NCBI GenBank assembly: GCA_963576735.1
Contig: OY755181.1
Span: forward strand, 16,567,261-16,631,260
DNA length: 64,000 bases
Source of the DNA: Bedellia somnulentella
Lineage: Eukaryota; Arthropoda; Insecta; Lepidoptera; Bedelliidae
Direction of reading: 5' to 3'
In this document: positions 33,263-45,594 of the stretch, piece by piece
How the letters are laid out: every line of letters starts with the position of its first letter
Numbering within the stretch: position 1 is the first letter of the stretch
Translations under genes and position numbers: made by a program
Notes under the pieces: generated by a model
Told to the model about the DNA's origin: nothing
The model's database searches: none
Seen by the model: the letters and a program-made list of their open reading frames with translations, nothing else

Positions 33263-34700
33263 TGTAGATAATTTTATACATTTACAGTAAAATAAATATA
33301 AAATAGTCTTTGCCTACTTAAATGGGAATAATGGGCGTAACGTAAGTGAGCAAGTGAAGAATGAGGTGTTTTTCAGTTTTTAATGTCGTTGTCATATGTA
33401 AGCTTCTTGTATAAACTTATTCTTCGACTAGAGTTAATAGTTTTTCATATGTTTTTATGGAAATTCATGTAATTTTCCTACTTCCTATCATATATTTGTT
33501 CAGAACCGAACCAATTTTTTTCCTACTACACCTTTAGGCAGTGTTAGATTTACAGTCTTGGCCACCCTAGGCCACAAGTCATCACCCGCCCTTTTTCCTG
33601 CATAGACATGAAAAGATTTGAAAACATTCGAGCCGCCTCTAAATCTAGCTGCCCTATGCCTGATCCTCACTGATGTAAAGGTAAATATGCCACTGGAGGA
33701 TACATTCAGTAATGTAAAACCAAGAGGAATGTCACTGCATAATACTGATCAATGTATTTTAAATAAAATGTAAAATAGGGTGCAATGTATCTATATATGG
33801 TCGGCATAGAAGAGCGCAACATTATCATATCTCCTCAGATTCCTGATATCATGCCGTATAATTAAATTTATTGTAGATGCAAATTCTGAAGTACGAACTC
33901 ATTAATAAAATCAGTAAAATCTTGCGCAGGCGAATTCAGACATTACAACTATAATATATATTCTATACATTCTCAGTTTGAACTAGGTACGACAATTTTT
34001 AATTATTATTATTTTTGAAAATTACAATATTTTAGATAGGCATTCCATGGGCAAAGTTGTTTAGTTTGATGTCCTTTATCGATTTATAATATAAAAAGGG
34101 TATGTTATAAAAGCGAGGTCTAGGCCAATTATATGTCCCCCCGTTTAAGTTCAAAAATTACGAACAAATCTATCTTTACCGTCATTAGTTCTCGCGTTTT
34201 TGCCCAGACTCTTATTGACAGCTCGAAGGTATTCCTCCGCTCTTTTTGCAATAGATCCTCCTTTCTTATTCTTCCCGAAACTAATTGCACACGTTCCATT
34301 ATATGTTTTTTTGTCCAATACACCATTTTCATTCATTTTGCTCACTGTTATTTTTGCGTTACACTCCACTAAACCAGCAGTCATTTATTATTTAAATATA
34401 TAAAACGTTCTTAAACTTCTCACAAAAGTTTTAGATTAACAAGTTTTAATAAAAACATTCTTTGCAACCTATGTACAGTTATAAATAATCAGATGAGAAC
34501 TGAACGAAGTTGTAATTAGATTAAGACTGCTATTAAAACTTTTTGCAAAGGTTATCGGCTGCATGTCTTTATGCCCATTCTTGATTAAAGTTTAATGTTA
34601 AAAAAAACCTCCGCTGTTTCAGCGATGATGTGTAATCATTGCATTATTATATGATAAACTTTGTTGCTAACGTGAATGTCATTATTAGTATTATATTTTC
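33263..34700. other. Stretch upstream of perilipin-1 without clear gene
   Basis: Unique-looking AT-rich sequence. A diverged family C piece may lie near 33305-33370. One open frame is described separately. I see no perilipin upstream exon here. Confidence 0.4.
34151..34384 (-). CDS. Hypothetical 77-residue open frame
   Basis: ATG at 34384 to TGA at 34151, basic (many Lys and Arg), no membrane segment, no recognised domain. The ATG follows an A-rich stretch. It is the only open frame in this spacer that is not obviously inside a repeat. It could be chance, a transposon remnant or a small exon. No function is proposed. Confidence 0.2.
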   Translation of the reverse strand: MTAGLVECNAKITVSKMNENGVLDKKTYNGTCAISFGKNKKGGSIAKRAEEYLRAVNKSLGKNARTNDGKDRFVRNF

Positions 34701-34702
34701 AA

Positions 34703-35030
34703 CTAGCTGACCCGAAAGACTTGGTACTGTCCAAAAATAATGGATATTTACATATAGGATGTCCTCAAATTATCATAATAAATATTATTTAGTCCATACT
34801 CCGAGGGTCTCTATCATGCGATGACAAAAACGATGTTTTTAATATTATCCTCACACTTTCCACTTTTTTAGAGCTAAGAACCTTCCCCAAAAACACTTTA
34901 CAAAAAGAATGAGTCGTATCGGTCAGCCCTTCTTGAGTTTTGCGCTTGTTGACACATTAAGCGATCAAATTTTATTATATGGATTAGGTACATATTACGA
35001 TAAGGGTTTTATAAATAAATATATTTTTTT
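34703..35030 (+). mobile_element. Diverged RTE-like repeat
   Basis: Starts CTAGCTGACCCGAAAGACTT, a common lepidopteran repeat start related to the CTAGTGGATCGGCCC family, and ends in an A/T-rich tail near 35030. S1 follows directly. Confidence 0.5.
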
Positions 35031-35037
35031 TTAAAAT

Positions 35038-35287
35038 GCTGTGTAGAGTCGGCTTAGAATAGCTCTACCCCATTTCTTCCGATGGGTGTACGTAAAAGGC
35101 GACTAACGGTATCGGGGCTTTTAGGGGGTTTTGGGCGATGCGGTTGGAGACCCATCACCAACGACCTTTATCTCACCATCTTCTCCCCACTCAACTTTCC
35201 AAAAGTGGCTTAGGAATTTTAAATTCCTTAGCTCTGGCTACCCCTTCTTGGGATTTATAGCCGTGAGTATATGTATGTTTGTATGTT
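35038..35287 (+). mobile_element. S1 SINE-like repeat
   Basis: Full-length plus-strand copy with a GTATGTTTGTATG tail. Confidence 0.8.
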
Positions 35288-35559
35288 CTAAAATGATATT
35301 TATTGGATGGTTCGGTTCAAACATTTGAATTTAAAGAAAATATTTCATGCGAAGAAATAATTATTAGCATTTAGGAAGCATGAGCCGTATGCAAGCAAGT
35401 GTGTCACGTGAGAAGTGAGGTACTGACAGACTTATACATTTTTAACAACCCAATAGGAATAAATTAGCATGAATTATGTTTATGCTAATTTAAATATTCT
35501 TCATCAAACGGGAAGAGGATGGTTATCATCGATTGTTTATTTGTTTTACTTTCATCACG

Positions 35560-35800
35560 AAAATTGAATAGTCTCTGTGATAGTAAATGGTAAAGAATCT
35601 ATAAATATAAAAATTACTGTGCATAGTTTGAAATAACCGTGGTTTTCTTCATGAGTATAAATGTTGGAAAGTACACCGATATAAAAGCTAGAACGATTTT
35701 GACGAGACTTTGACTGGCACATATTGTAATGGGTAACTAATGCCACTTTTTTATACTTTTGATACCCGTGCAAACCCGGGTCAATCCGCTGCTAGCTAAA
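35560..35800 (-). mobile_element. RTE-like repeat, minus strand
   Basis: On the minus strand it starts CTAGCAGCGGATTGACCC and continues with GTTTGCACGGGTATC, matching the layout of the CTAGTGGATCGGCCC start. The body is diverged and has no coding frame of note. Confidence 0.45.
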
Positions 35801-36139
35801 TAGCTGAAGTAACAAGTGAGAAGCACAGTACTCGTAGACAGCTCACGTGGCCGTCGTTTGTAAGATGACATCATTAAAATGCACTAAGTTTTTGTTGTTT
35901 AATTTGACCTGTGATCTGTGGTCGATATATATTCCATTTTATCGCTGTTATCGCTCGGAGATGACGGCAGTTGACCATAAAAATATAATATGAAGAGTTT
36001 GATAAATCGAATGTTCAGAACGTGCTCGGTAATGCACAGAACGCACTCATTTATTTATTGATCCATAGAGAATCTATGAACCTCTTTGCATCTTTGAGAT
36101 CTTATTTACGCCATACATTTTCAATAGGATGATAAATAT

Positions 36140-36680
36140 GTGTGGGCCAACCGATAAGTTTTGGCACAAAAGTATATTATAAATAATAACATTATTTTTA
36201 TTTACTTTTTGCGAAATACTCTCTCTCATCTTCTATACATAGTTACTTTCCTGAACCAACTTTGGAAACACTTTATCCAGTCGAAAATCGCTGTTTCATA
36301 GGTAACCACGGCATCATTAGGACTCCAAAAATGCCTCATTTTCATTTAATTGTTGGGTATGAAAATATATCACAAGGAGCTAAGTCCGGGCTGCAGGTTG
36401 GGTATGGTATCAATGCCAAATTTTTCAATAAATGCCTTTGTTTTGAGGGGCGTATGTGAGGAGGCATTATCATGTTTCAGCGTGATCTCACGAAGTCCAG
36501 TCCTTGGCCACTTCTCACGCACAGCTTGCATGTCTTTCGGCAAAGCTACTGTAGTGTACAACTCCAAGTCAACGAACCTATGATTTCATAGCATTGAAGT
36601 CGGCCAGGTCGATTGAAAATAAGCCATCATATTTTTGCCAACGTTCTGAGATCTTTGGAGTTCTTGTCGGTTACTTGCCC
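36140..36680 (-). pseudogene. Mariner transposase relic
   Basis: On the minus strand, 36567-36370 encodes the mariner-type block KHDNASSHTPLKTKAF and the following FGIDTIPNLQPG segment, where the family has its PYSPDLAP motif. Beyond 36370 the frame is broken, but IEDERESISQKVNKNNV-like C-terminal residues can be read to about 36160. GTGTGGGCCAACCGATAAGT near 36140 may be the outer inverted repeat. The first catalytic part is poorly preserved. Confidence 0.65.
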
Positions 36681-36781
36681 TCTTTGAAATTATCTCTTAC
36701 TTCTAGGATCATACTGATAGCTCTAGGTTTATCAACTATGACAGTTTCAGAAATATGTCTCAATGTCCTATTTTTTAAATT

Positions 36782-37028
36782 ACATACATGCATTTACCCA
36801 CGGCTATAAATCCCTAGAAGGGGTAGCCAGAGCTAAGGAATTAGAAATTCCTCAGTCACTTTTGGAAATGTGAGTAGGGAAAAGATGGTAAAAATAAAGG
36901 TTGTTGGTGATGGGTCTCCAACCGCATCACCCAAAAATCCCTCAAAAGCCCCAATACCGTTAGTCGCCTCTTATGTACACCCACCGGGAGAAATGAGGTG
37001 GTGCTATTCTAAGCCGACACTACACAGC
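36782..37028 (-). mobile_element. S1 SINE-like repeat
   Basis: Full-length minus-strand copy. TTTTTTAA occurs on both sides and may be the target duplication. Confidence 0.8.
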
Positions 37029-37184
37029 TTTTTTAATTTCTATTTATTGTTTTATTTTTAATTCACCGAACCATCTAAAAACTTTCTCATCCAACATCTT
37101 TTGCCCAAGATAAAGCACAGCCCCAGAATGCCGATTGTAATCGTTATAACTTATTTCGTTGATTAAAACCAAATTGAAAATAAA

Positions 37185-37572
37185 AGCGACATGATAGTCC
37201 AGTGGGTAGAACACCCGCCCGAAAAACAGAAGGGCGTGAGTTCCAATCGTGGGACGGGCCTACACCAATTTGTCTTTTCTAAAGTCATATGTGTGGTTAA
37301 TTTATCATGGTTGCTAACGGTGAGGGAAAACATCGTGAGGAAACCCACATGGCTGAGTTGTACTTAGTCATGTGACAGTGTATTCGTACAAAACGGCGAT
37401 AGGCCTGCCCCCTATCACGTGAGTAGACTGTCTAAGCAAAACGTGGGTACCTTCTCTGGAAACTAGATGGCGCTTGCCATGTGAGTTCAGGAGTATTGGT
37501 ACCTCTGCCAACCCCTTCGGGGATAAACGGCGTGAACGTTTATGTTATGTTTATGTTTACGTTTATGTTTAT
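37185..37572 (+). mobile_element. tRNA-derived SINE T1 with TTTATG tail
   Basis: Head GCGACATGATAGTCCAGTGG, B-box-like GAGTTCCAATCG, the T1 body, then a tail of TTTATGTT repeats at 37538-37572. It is the clearest full-length T1 copy in the window. Confidence 0.8.
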
Positions 37573-37652
37573 GAAAATAAAAATATCATAGCCAATTTTC
37601 GCGGTAAGAACTCCATTGTTTAAACTGAAAAACGCGGGAACATGTTATAGTA

Positions 37653-37902
37653 GTTTGCTGTGTAGTGTCGGCTTAGAATAGCACTACCCCATTTCTTCCG
37701 GTGGGTGTACGTAAGAGGCGACTAACGGGCTTGGGGCTTTTTAAGGGATTTATGGGCGATGCGGTTGGAGACCCATCACCAACAGCCTATATTATACCAT
37801 CTTTTCCCCACTCAACTTCCAAAAGTGGCTGAGGAATTTCTAATTCCTCAGCTCTGGCTACCCCTTTTAGGGATTTATAGCCGTGAGTATATGTATGTAT
37901 GT
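37653..37902 (+). mobile_element. S1 SINE-like repeat with 11-base target duplication
   Basis: Full-length copy flanked by ATGTTATAGTA at 37642-37652 and 37903-37913. Tail is (ATGT)n. Confidence 0.85.
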
Positions 37903-38237
37903 ATGTTATAGTAAAATAACTGGAAAATATAATAATAATAATAAATTTATTTATATATTTCACATTAAATTCAATCACATTAAAGCTCATGAAGTTAAAG
38001 AGCATAAAGGCAATTGGTTATACCTGCGTTCGCAACGCTTTAAAAATACTTACATTTGTCACACACTGAGTCATGTAGTGTGTGAGCCACGGGAAAAGAT
38101 GAGATATATAAGAAAAGTTTTTCATAATTCATATATTTTATAAAAGATTTAATTTAAAGATAAAATTGTAAACAATAATTCGGCAATCAATTTGTTACTG
38201 CTGTTTCCATTTCTGCTAAAGGCGATGAGAAATAACT

Positions 38238-38277
38238 ACTTTGTTTTTAGCTATTCTAAAGTGACTCTACACGGCTT
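38238..38277 (-). mobile_element. S1 head fragment
   Basis: Only the head remains (CTATTCTAAAGTGACTCTAC on the plus strand). Confidence 0.4.
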
Positions 38278-38956
38278 ATAATATTTCTAATATTTAAGAC
38301 ATGACGTGTTGTTTATTGTGATACGGGGTCAATATCAACATACAGTACAGAGTATAAAGACATTGAGGTAATTAAAATAAGTTGTGCGCGAAGGTTTAGT
38401 ACCACATCAAAACATGCAAGCTTGCTTGGCCTAACGTGCGTCACTCTCACTCACAATGACGTACTTATTTACTAGGACTTCAATGCAAATGGAAATGAAT
38501 TGAGCTGAGCGAGTTAGGTAAGGTTTTTCAGTGATTATTTCTCATTTTTTTAAAATTATTCATCAAAAGGTTCGATCTCGATATGCGACCCCTTGAGACA
38601 CTTAGCCCACTTGATCACTGTGGCAAATTTGTTATTAAAGTCACATCCATTTATCAAATATTGAGTCATATCGTACGAAACACTCTTCCGATATACTTGT
38701 TTTGGAACCAAATCGCTTAACCCACCTCTCATTCTCCTCCACCTTTAAGAGATCAAAACCGAAGGATTTTTATTCATGAATATATAAATGCAAATAAAGG
38801 AAAGTAACGATTCAGAATTTTCATGCAAATACATATTGACAAAATAAACTCACGGGTAAATGTCCCATAAAATGGTAGGCAGAGTTTAAAAATTAAGAAT
38901 AACTTAGTCGTTTTTTGAGGGCAAGTTATATATATATATATATATAAAAAAAAGAA

Positions 38957-39211
38957 TGGTATGTGATGTGTAGTGTCGGCTTAGAATAGCACTACCCCGT
39001 TTCTACCGATGGGTGTACGTAAGAGGCGACTAACGGTATTGGGGCTTTTAAGGGATTTTTGGGCGATGCGGCTGGAGACCCATCACCAACAACCTTTACT
39101 TTACCATCCTTTCCCCACTCAATTTGCCAAATGTGGCTGAGGAATTTCTAATTCCTTAGCTCTGGCTACCCCTTCTAGGGATTTATAGCCGTGAGTATAT
39201 GTATGTATTTA
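38957..39211 (+). mobile_element. S1 SINE-like repeat
   Basis: Full-length plus-strand copy. TATGTGATGTGT occurs on both sides and is a likely target duplication. Confidence 0.8.
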
Positions 39212-39281
39212 TGTGATGTGTCTCCCGTCCTATGTCCCCTAAAACTATGTCACTTATAACGCTTCCTATGTCCCCTTAAAT

Positions 39282-39344
39282 CACTTATTACGACACCTGC
39301 AGATAGAAATGGGTTAGTGCTATTCTAAGCCAATATTACCCAGC
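39282..39344 (-). mobile_element. S1 head fragment
   Basis: Head-proximal 60 bases of S1 on the minus strand, immediately after the full copy. Confidence 0.5.
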
Positions 39345-41730
39345 TGAATTCACATTCTGTTTTAAATACTAAATATCTCCTACAACTTCTGACTTCTGAC
39401 CGACCTATTTGACCTTTCTCCGAGGTTTTGGAGTAGCCAAAGATTTAGGATCAATAATTATGTAGCCGCTTTCATAAGTAGATGCTAAATTTACATATAC
39501 GAGTATATTTTTGTGGTTCTATTGGTTCTATTTTACTTTGCTCGAATAGCAACCGACTCGTCGTGAGATAGAGGTAGGATGTGCCAACATCCGCATTTTG
39601 CTCTCGAATTATTGTATGGTATATCACTTCTATCAATCACTCCACTATTCTTTACAAAATAAGAATATTTTGATTTCTATGGATCTAGTAAATTTAAATC
39701 CATGATCAGCTGGTTTTTTACTTAAGCCTTATTTGGACGTTAAAACATCAAGGATAAACTTAAGACAAAACTATTTAAATTTGGTTCGTATTAACTAATT
39801 AATAACGTACCCAATATATAAAAACAAAATAAAAAAGATGACCTAAGATGACTAAATTTCAACAACATATTCAAAGTACAAATCGGACTATGTTTACAGG
39901 TGTAAAAATATTACCCCATTTTGTAAAAATAATTAAATGGTTCAGGTCAGGATCCTCTGAGGTTATTCAGTGAGGAAAGTCTTTTTTTGTATATTTTTTT
40001 ATTATTTTGATTGCTAGAAATTAAAAAAATAAAAACCAATGTGAATATTATTCATTTAAAATAAATAATGGCATAGTTATTATTTTTTAACGATTCTTCA
40101 TCTTTTACTATCAATGACGTCATCGATCGCTGAAGTAATGAATGATATTGATTTGAAAACATAATATCTCGAAATTATTTTCTAATCAGCGTCACTTTTA
40201 TAAAACTTTGCATACCAAATTGGTCAGATATGTAGCTGGAGACCACCAACCACAGTTTTTTTTACAATCTCTCCCCCACTGAACTTCTATAAAATGACTA
40301 TGTAATTTCTAATTCTCAAGGTCTGGCTACATCTTTTTGAGAACTATGCCTATATGTAAAGATATGGAAGGTTTGTTTAGGGATACAGATGTTAAAAGGG
40401 AATAAGTTCAACAGAGTTTAAAGTAAATTGTGGTATTCCTTTCATCGACCACAATTCGCTGAGAAATCCTTATTATAGTTGATTCGTTCAAAATACACAA
40501 AATAACTCAATAAGTACGCATCTCCTAATTTCATAATCTATTATAGTTTGGCATAATTTCTAATTTAGCTGACCTCAGATTATTAGATTACGGTTAGATT
40601 ACATCTGGTAGATACCACATGTTTGCAGTAGAAATTTCGGACAGTGGACTCACATGACAATTTAAATGTTACATGTTGGTTGAATGTATTTAATCAGTTA
40701 AGGGACGTTTGTTTTCATAATAACTAAGATAAAACTCACATAAATAAACTTAGTCTATATTATTTGTTTAGAATCTTATGTTATCGCAAATGATTAGCTG
40801 ATGACTTTGAACTTTGGAAGATCTTCATTTCGTTGAGACATGATGGAGTATATTGAAGTTATCTTTCAACTGGTTCAAAGTTCGATTTATGAAACAAAAT
40901 CTCATATTTAAGAGTTTTTAAATTGATTTTATACCGTCAATTTTCATCAAGATGCTTTTTAGTTCAAATAGACGAACGATTTTTGATAACTCTGGTTTAT
41001 TAATATTGGTCAGCAACTCAGATAGCACTCATTCAGAATTCTCCCTTTTGAATTCATATATTGTTTTAATTTATCGTGGTTGTGGACGGTGAAGAAAATC
41101 GCATAGGAAAAGCCACAGGCCTGTAGAACTTTGATTTAGTCACTTATTATTGTATCCATCTGTGGCTGCGCTGATTGGCCTACCCCTACCACATGAGTAA
41201 ACTGAACGGGTAAAAAAAGGATACCTTGAACACCACATGGCCAGATTTCACGATATGGTCAATTAATTTTGAATTTTAATTATGTTGAAAAATGAATAGG
41301 CTTTGTAAAAAATCCATGTATCTTCTTCGAATGGCACTAGTTAGGTTAAGCCTAAGAAAGTTGATACTACAACTGTCGACAAGAGACGGAGTAAAGTTTG
41401 TTTAAGCCTCCTTCCTGACGATTGGTAAAACTATTGATTCTACAGTATTTTACATAGCCTACATCAATCAAGAGCAGTATAAAAATATTTTTTTATTCCA
41501 AATTAGTTTGAGTAACCCATATAAACTTATAAACGTTACTTCGTAATTGCTGCACTTTTATTTACACTATAAACAATGAAATTCACTTATGTATAATAAA
41601 TATCATACACAGAAAAAATATGATAATGTCTTTCGGTGACATTCAATGCATTGATGTTCCATAAAAGGTAAAGAGATACACCAAAACTTAAAGAATCCCT
41701 TTATTAAGTAAGCTTTTTTTCCATCTTCAT
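39345..41730. other. 2.4 kb spacer with only faint repeats
   Basis: AT-rich. A diverged S1 middle (40225-40365) and a diverged T1 body (41080-41275, with TAGTCACTTATTATTG and CCTACCCCTACCACATGAG) can be made out. No gene is recognised. Confidence 0.4.
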
Positions 41731-41734
41731 TTAA

Positions 41735-41855
41735 CAAAATTTGATGCAAATGAATGTGAGTGAAGCAAGAAAGATTTTTCAGAATTGTGTAAAGTGGCGA
41801 TTGGATAGTCTCTGCCTACCCAAATAGGAATGATAATAACAAAATAATAATCCCT
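41735..41855 (+). mobile_element. Family C repeat
   Basis: Landmarks GATGCAAATGAATGTGAGTG, then ATAGTCTCTGCCTACCC. Lacks the ATGT tail. Confidence 0.45.
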
Positions 41856-42218
41856 ATGACACACACAAAAATAACAACACAAATTTATACCTACTTATTT
41901 ATCTTTAAATAAGGAATATAAGAACTTACTTGTAAAATTCACTTTCCACTATATCGATAACAGGCACGATTAGCATGCACGAACGCAGACAACACACTGA
42001 TGCTACAGTGAGAGCATTATCTGGGACCTATTGATAAGTGATTGTTTTTACAGCCATTAAAGGACAAGGGTTTCATAATCATGCGTTGATACCATGGACA
42101 CTCTATTACTTCATTCAAATACACTTAAACCTTGGTAGCTTAATTAAAACAGCAACGCGTAAAATGTGTTCCAGTCTCGTGAGATCTCTACACCTTTCGA
42201 ACGTAATAAAGTGTGTAA

Positions 42219-42565
42219 CTGCCTCGGTGGTCTAATGGTAAAGCGCTCGGCATCGAATTCGGAGGTCTTGGGTTCGATCCCCGGAGAAGTTAACTCACAA
42301 CACCTATTAACAACTAACATATACTTAACGCAATACATATAATTATAAATATATATTATTATTAAGATACCTAGTTATTTAAGCTAATACAATATGTTTA
42401 AAAAAGAAAAGAAGATATCTTTGTTATCTAATGTTTAAATTTAAATGTTCTTTTGTAAATTATTTTAAGGCATTACTGTGCCCTTGCAGGGCTCTTGTTA
42501 CGGCTACTTCTATAAATTGTACCACCTATGTATACCACATGAAGCAATAAACGAATATGAATATG
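42219..42565 (+). mobile_element. tRNA-derived SINE
   Basis: Head CTGCCTCGGTGGTCTAATGG with an A box and B box GGGTTCGATCCCC at 42271-42283; the body ends near AATATGAATATGAA. This family differs from T1. Confidence 0.65.
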
Positions 42566-43071
42566 AAAAGATATTATTATTTGGAATCCCCTAATTATCT
42601 GAAAAATAGGATGAATCCTTGCTTCGGAGGGCCTTCGTCGGTCCCGGCTACCATCACGGTAGTTGTCATTAGTGGTAGTACCAACCCGCACTTGGTCTAC
42701 ATCCTAATCATTCATTTACACACACTCAATGAAGACATTTTTAGGATTTGAGGAAAGTGTAAGTGTACACTATGAGCTTACCTAGTTTATGACCTGGTTT
42801 TGCTTCTCGTATTCTTCTTCCTGGAATTCAAGAAATATAGATATAACTGGCTCTTATTAACTAAATCAACTAAATGTTTGGCCCAGGTTAATATATATAT
42901 AGACTTACGTTTATATTTTCTAATAAGCAATACCCAAATCAAATCAAGACTTCAGCCTCTTGAAACTTGAGGGTAAATATAGCGTTATAAATTTTCATTG
43001 TTGATTACATGAGTGCAGGGGCTGTACAAAGCCCGCTCGTGATTATATCATAGGTTCGACGGTTAGAAATA

Positions 43072-43172
43072 CATACATACATATATTCACGGTCATAAAT
43101 CCCAAAACAAAAAGGGGTTGCCAGAGCTTCTGAGCTAGAAACTCGTCGGCCATCTTTGGAAGCTGATTAGAA
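43072..43172 (-). mobile_element. S1, 3' part only
   Basis: Tail and the adjoining 80 bases of S1. The head is missing. Confidence 0.55.
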
Positions 43173-43235
43173 ATAGTTAGAAATATACGTTACTTCGAAA
43201 TTGTGAAAGAGATAACAGTTTTAAACAATAAGATT

Positions 43236-43508
43236 TGTAATAAATAAAGAATATATAAAGGAAAGAAAAATTTCGACACAGGCGGGAATCGAACCCGAAA
43301 CACTACTTAAACGTGTAAAAGAAATAAAGGATAGAAGAATTTCGCGCTGGCAGCCATTGACACGGTGGCTCAATTGGCAGAGCGTCGGGGCGTATACCCG
43401 AGGTCGCGGGTTCGATTCCCGCCTGTGTCGAAATTTTTCTTTCCTTTATTTATTCTTTATTTATTAGTAATAATCCCCACATGAGGTTTTCATGAACAAA
43501 AAGATTTA
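43236..43508 (+). repeat. Palindromic tRNA-derived repeat (T2), copy 1
   Basis: The right arm (CCCGCCTGTGTCGAAATTTT, TTCCTTTATTTATTC, CCACATGAGGTTTTCATG) is mirrored in part by the left arm (GGAAAGAAAAATTTCGACAC, CAGGCGGG). A tRNA-like body sits between them. The left arm is shorter than in the 56584 copy. Confidence 0.7.
43359..43430 (+). tRNA. tRNA-like sequence in T2 (pseudo-tRNA)
   Basis: Folds as a cloverleaf by eye: acceptor GACACGG with CTGTGTC, D stem GCTC/GAGC, anticodon stem TCGGG/CCCGA with loop GCGTATA, and T arm CGGGTTCGATTCCCG. The anticodon would be GTA, but position 33 is C rather than the universal T. With its repeated context this argues for a SINE-type head, not a working tRNA gene. 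Confidence 0.5.
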
Positions 43509-43799
43509 ACTTACATGAGATTTGTAATTAAAAGGACTAAGAACAATCATGTATCCACTGCAGGCGGGCTGGCATACTAGTAGTTGCAACAGATTTGATA
43601 AATTCGATTCATTACTAGTGCTGCAGTTAATTATTTGTAAATATGAATGATTTACCTGCTTGAGCTCGACTCAAGATTGATGCAGCCGAACAAGCGTGGT
43701 AGTTATTTCGAGTACAGTTTGTTGTTCGGCACATAAATCGGAACGACCGTCTCTCAATGCCCAATTATGGATAATATCGTAAAAGGTGTATGTATTATT

Positions 43800-43935
43800 G
43801 TATAGGGTTTGCATACATATACTTACGCATTTAGTTCCCATGGTGTTAGGCAGAAAATATCGACCAACGCTTTTTACGATCCTAGCAAACGTATCGTTCA
43901 CATTCATTATTATTTTAATACATGCTCTTTTATTC
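43800..43935 (-). mobile_element. Family C repeat
   Basis: Minus-strand copy with the CATACATATACTTACGCATT end and ACGATCCTAGCAAACG inside. Confidence 0.5.
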
Positions 43936-44021
43936 TTCACGCTTCGAACACCTAGCGTTTTCAGCTACGTTATCTTTTTTAACTAATAATAAACCATTTA
44001 TTTATTTCAGGCTACCAGCCC

Positions 44022-44155
44022 GTCTAGTACGAGCGCTATTACGCGCGCGCGACACGATAACGGTTAGAATGAGATGGCAGTATACGATACTCAGTAAGTG
44101 CGTAAGAGATGGCTGCTTTATCCCACGCGATAACTAGTTTAAACACGGCTCGTGC
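44022..44155 (+). mobile_element. GCACGAGCG-type MITE, copy 3
   Basis: Inverted ends CTAGTACGAGCG and CGGCTCGTGC. Inside it reads GACACGATAACGGTTAGAAT and matches copy 4 almost base for base. Confidence 0.7.
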
Positions 44156-44486
44156 TTGTTCTGCAGTGTGTCCTACTTCGTAGTCGTCATCTACCGACAT
44201 TACCATTCAGATTGGCTCTATAAATCCCTCTCACCAATTTACTTTCTTCTACCTTCTCATTAGCCCAAACCATGTTAACATTTCTTTGTCTATCCTTTTT
44301 CAATAGTTTCTTTCGCGAATCACATTATTTCTCATTCGAACACATTTGTATCCTATCATAACTTTTTCTTCAACTCTACTGCATACATTTTGTTTTAATG
44401 GTTCTTTTGCCATTCACTAAATAGCATCATACACTGCAGTCTGGGCCTTGTCAGACAACGACTGACTTGACTGCTTCGCTTTTTTA

Positions 44487-44731
44487 CACATACATACATA
44501 TACTCACGGCTATGAATCCCTAGAAGGGGTAGCCAGAGCTAAGGAAAAAGAAATTCCTCAGCCACTTTTGGAAGTTGAGTGGGAAAAAGATGGTAAAGTA
44601 AAGAATGTTGGTGATGGGTCTCCAACCGCATCGCCCAAAAATCCCTTAAAAACCCCAATACCGTTAGTCGCCTCTTACGTGCACCCAGCGTAAGAAAAGT
44701 GGTAGTTCTTTTCTAAGCCGACACTACACAG
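44487..44731 (-). mobile_element. S1 SINE-like repeat with 11-base target duplication
   Basis: Flanked by CGCTTTTTTAC at 44477-44487 and 44732-44742, overlapping the first bases of the tail. Confidence 0.85.
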
Positions 44732-45464
44732 CGCTTTTTTACGTTTCTTTCAATATCTTCGTCACTCAAACAGGCGTGGATTTAAATCTAAAGTCTAAAA
44801 TGGTGTCACTCTAGTGGTTCCACTGATTGCTATTTGGTTGCTGAGGACGCTAGTGTGAATACAGTCAAAGTGCATTCGCAGCGACCAGTGTGCTTACGTA
44901 ATACCAACTTTTTTCCGATTGAGTTGTGTCGCTGCGGCTAAGGTGTCGCGTCTACTGTTTTATCGCAAGTTGTCGAAATATGCGTAATCAGCCTGAAGGT
45001 TTTTGTTATAGGTGAAGGCAACATCTACAGAAATTACACATGCTGAGTTAATATGCTGTCATGTGACCTATGTATTTTTATACAAATTGGAGAGTCTGGC
45101 GAAAATTAAAACTCTACACTAGGTGAGAAATTGAAACTTCTCATATTTTTCACTTTATTTTATTTAATAGACAAAAAAAGGAGGAGAGGTAAAGTTTTAA
45201 ACATAGTAATAGCGAAATATTGTATAACATATATCAAAGAAATTATGCCTTGTTTTATTATAATAATCATTATATGATATCAGTATAAAATGAATTATAA
45301 TTACATATTTTTATTCATATAACACTGATAATTTAATAGTAGTCCCTAAGTGTTGTTAACATTATACTGATAAAGTTGCATTCAGAATATATTATAATTC
45401 ACAAAGAAAACTTATCGTAGCAAAAAAAATGCACTGAGACTACCCAAGGCACAAACGAAAACTG

Positions 45465-45594
45465 CAAGCACGAGCGCTATTTTATCGACACGATAACGGT
45501 TAGAATGAGATGGCAGTATACGATACTAAGTAAGTGCGTAAGAGATGGCTGCTTTATCCCGCGCGATAACTAGTTTAAACACCGCTCGTACTAG
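45465..45594 (+). mobile_element. GCACGAGCG-type MITE, copy 4
   Basis: About 130 bases, ends GCACGAGCG and CGCTCGTAC, nearly identical to copy 3. Confidence 0.7.

Noticed and set aside
43359..43430. A functional tRNA-Tyr gene (GTA)
   Set aside because: C at position 33, no intron, and embedded in a dispersed repeat with other copies carrying a different anticodon.
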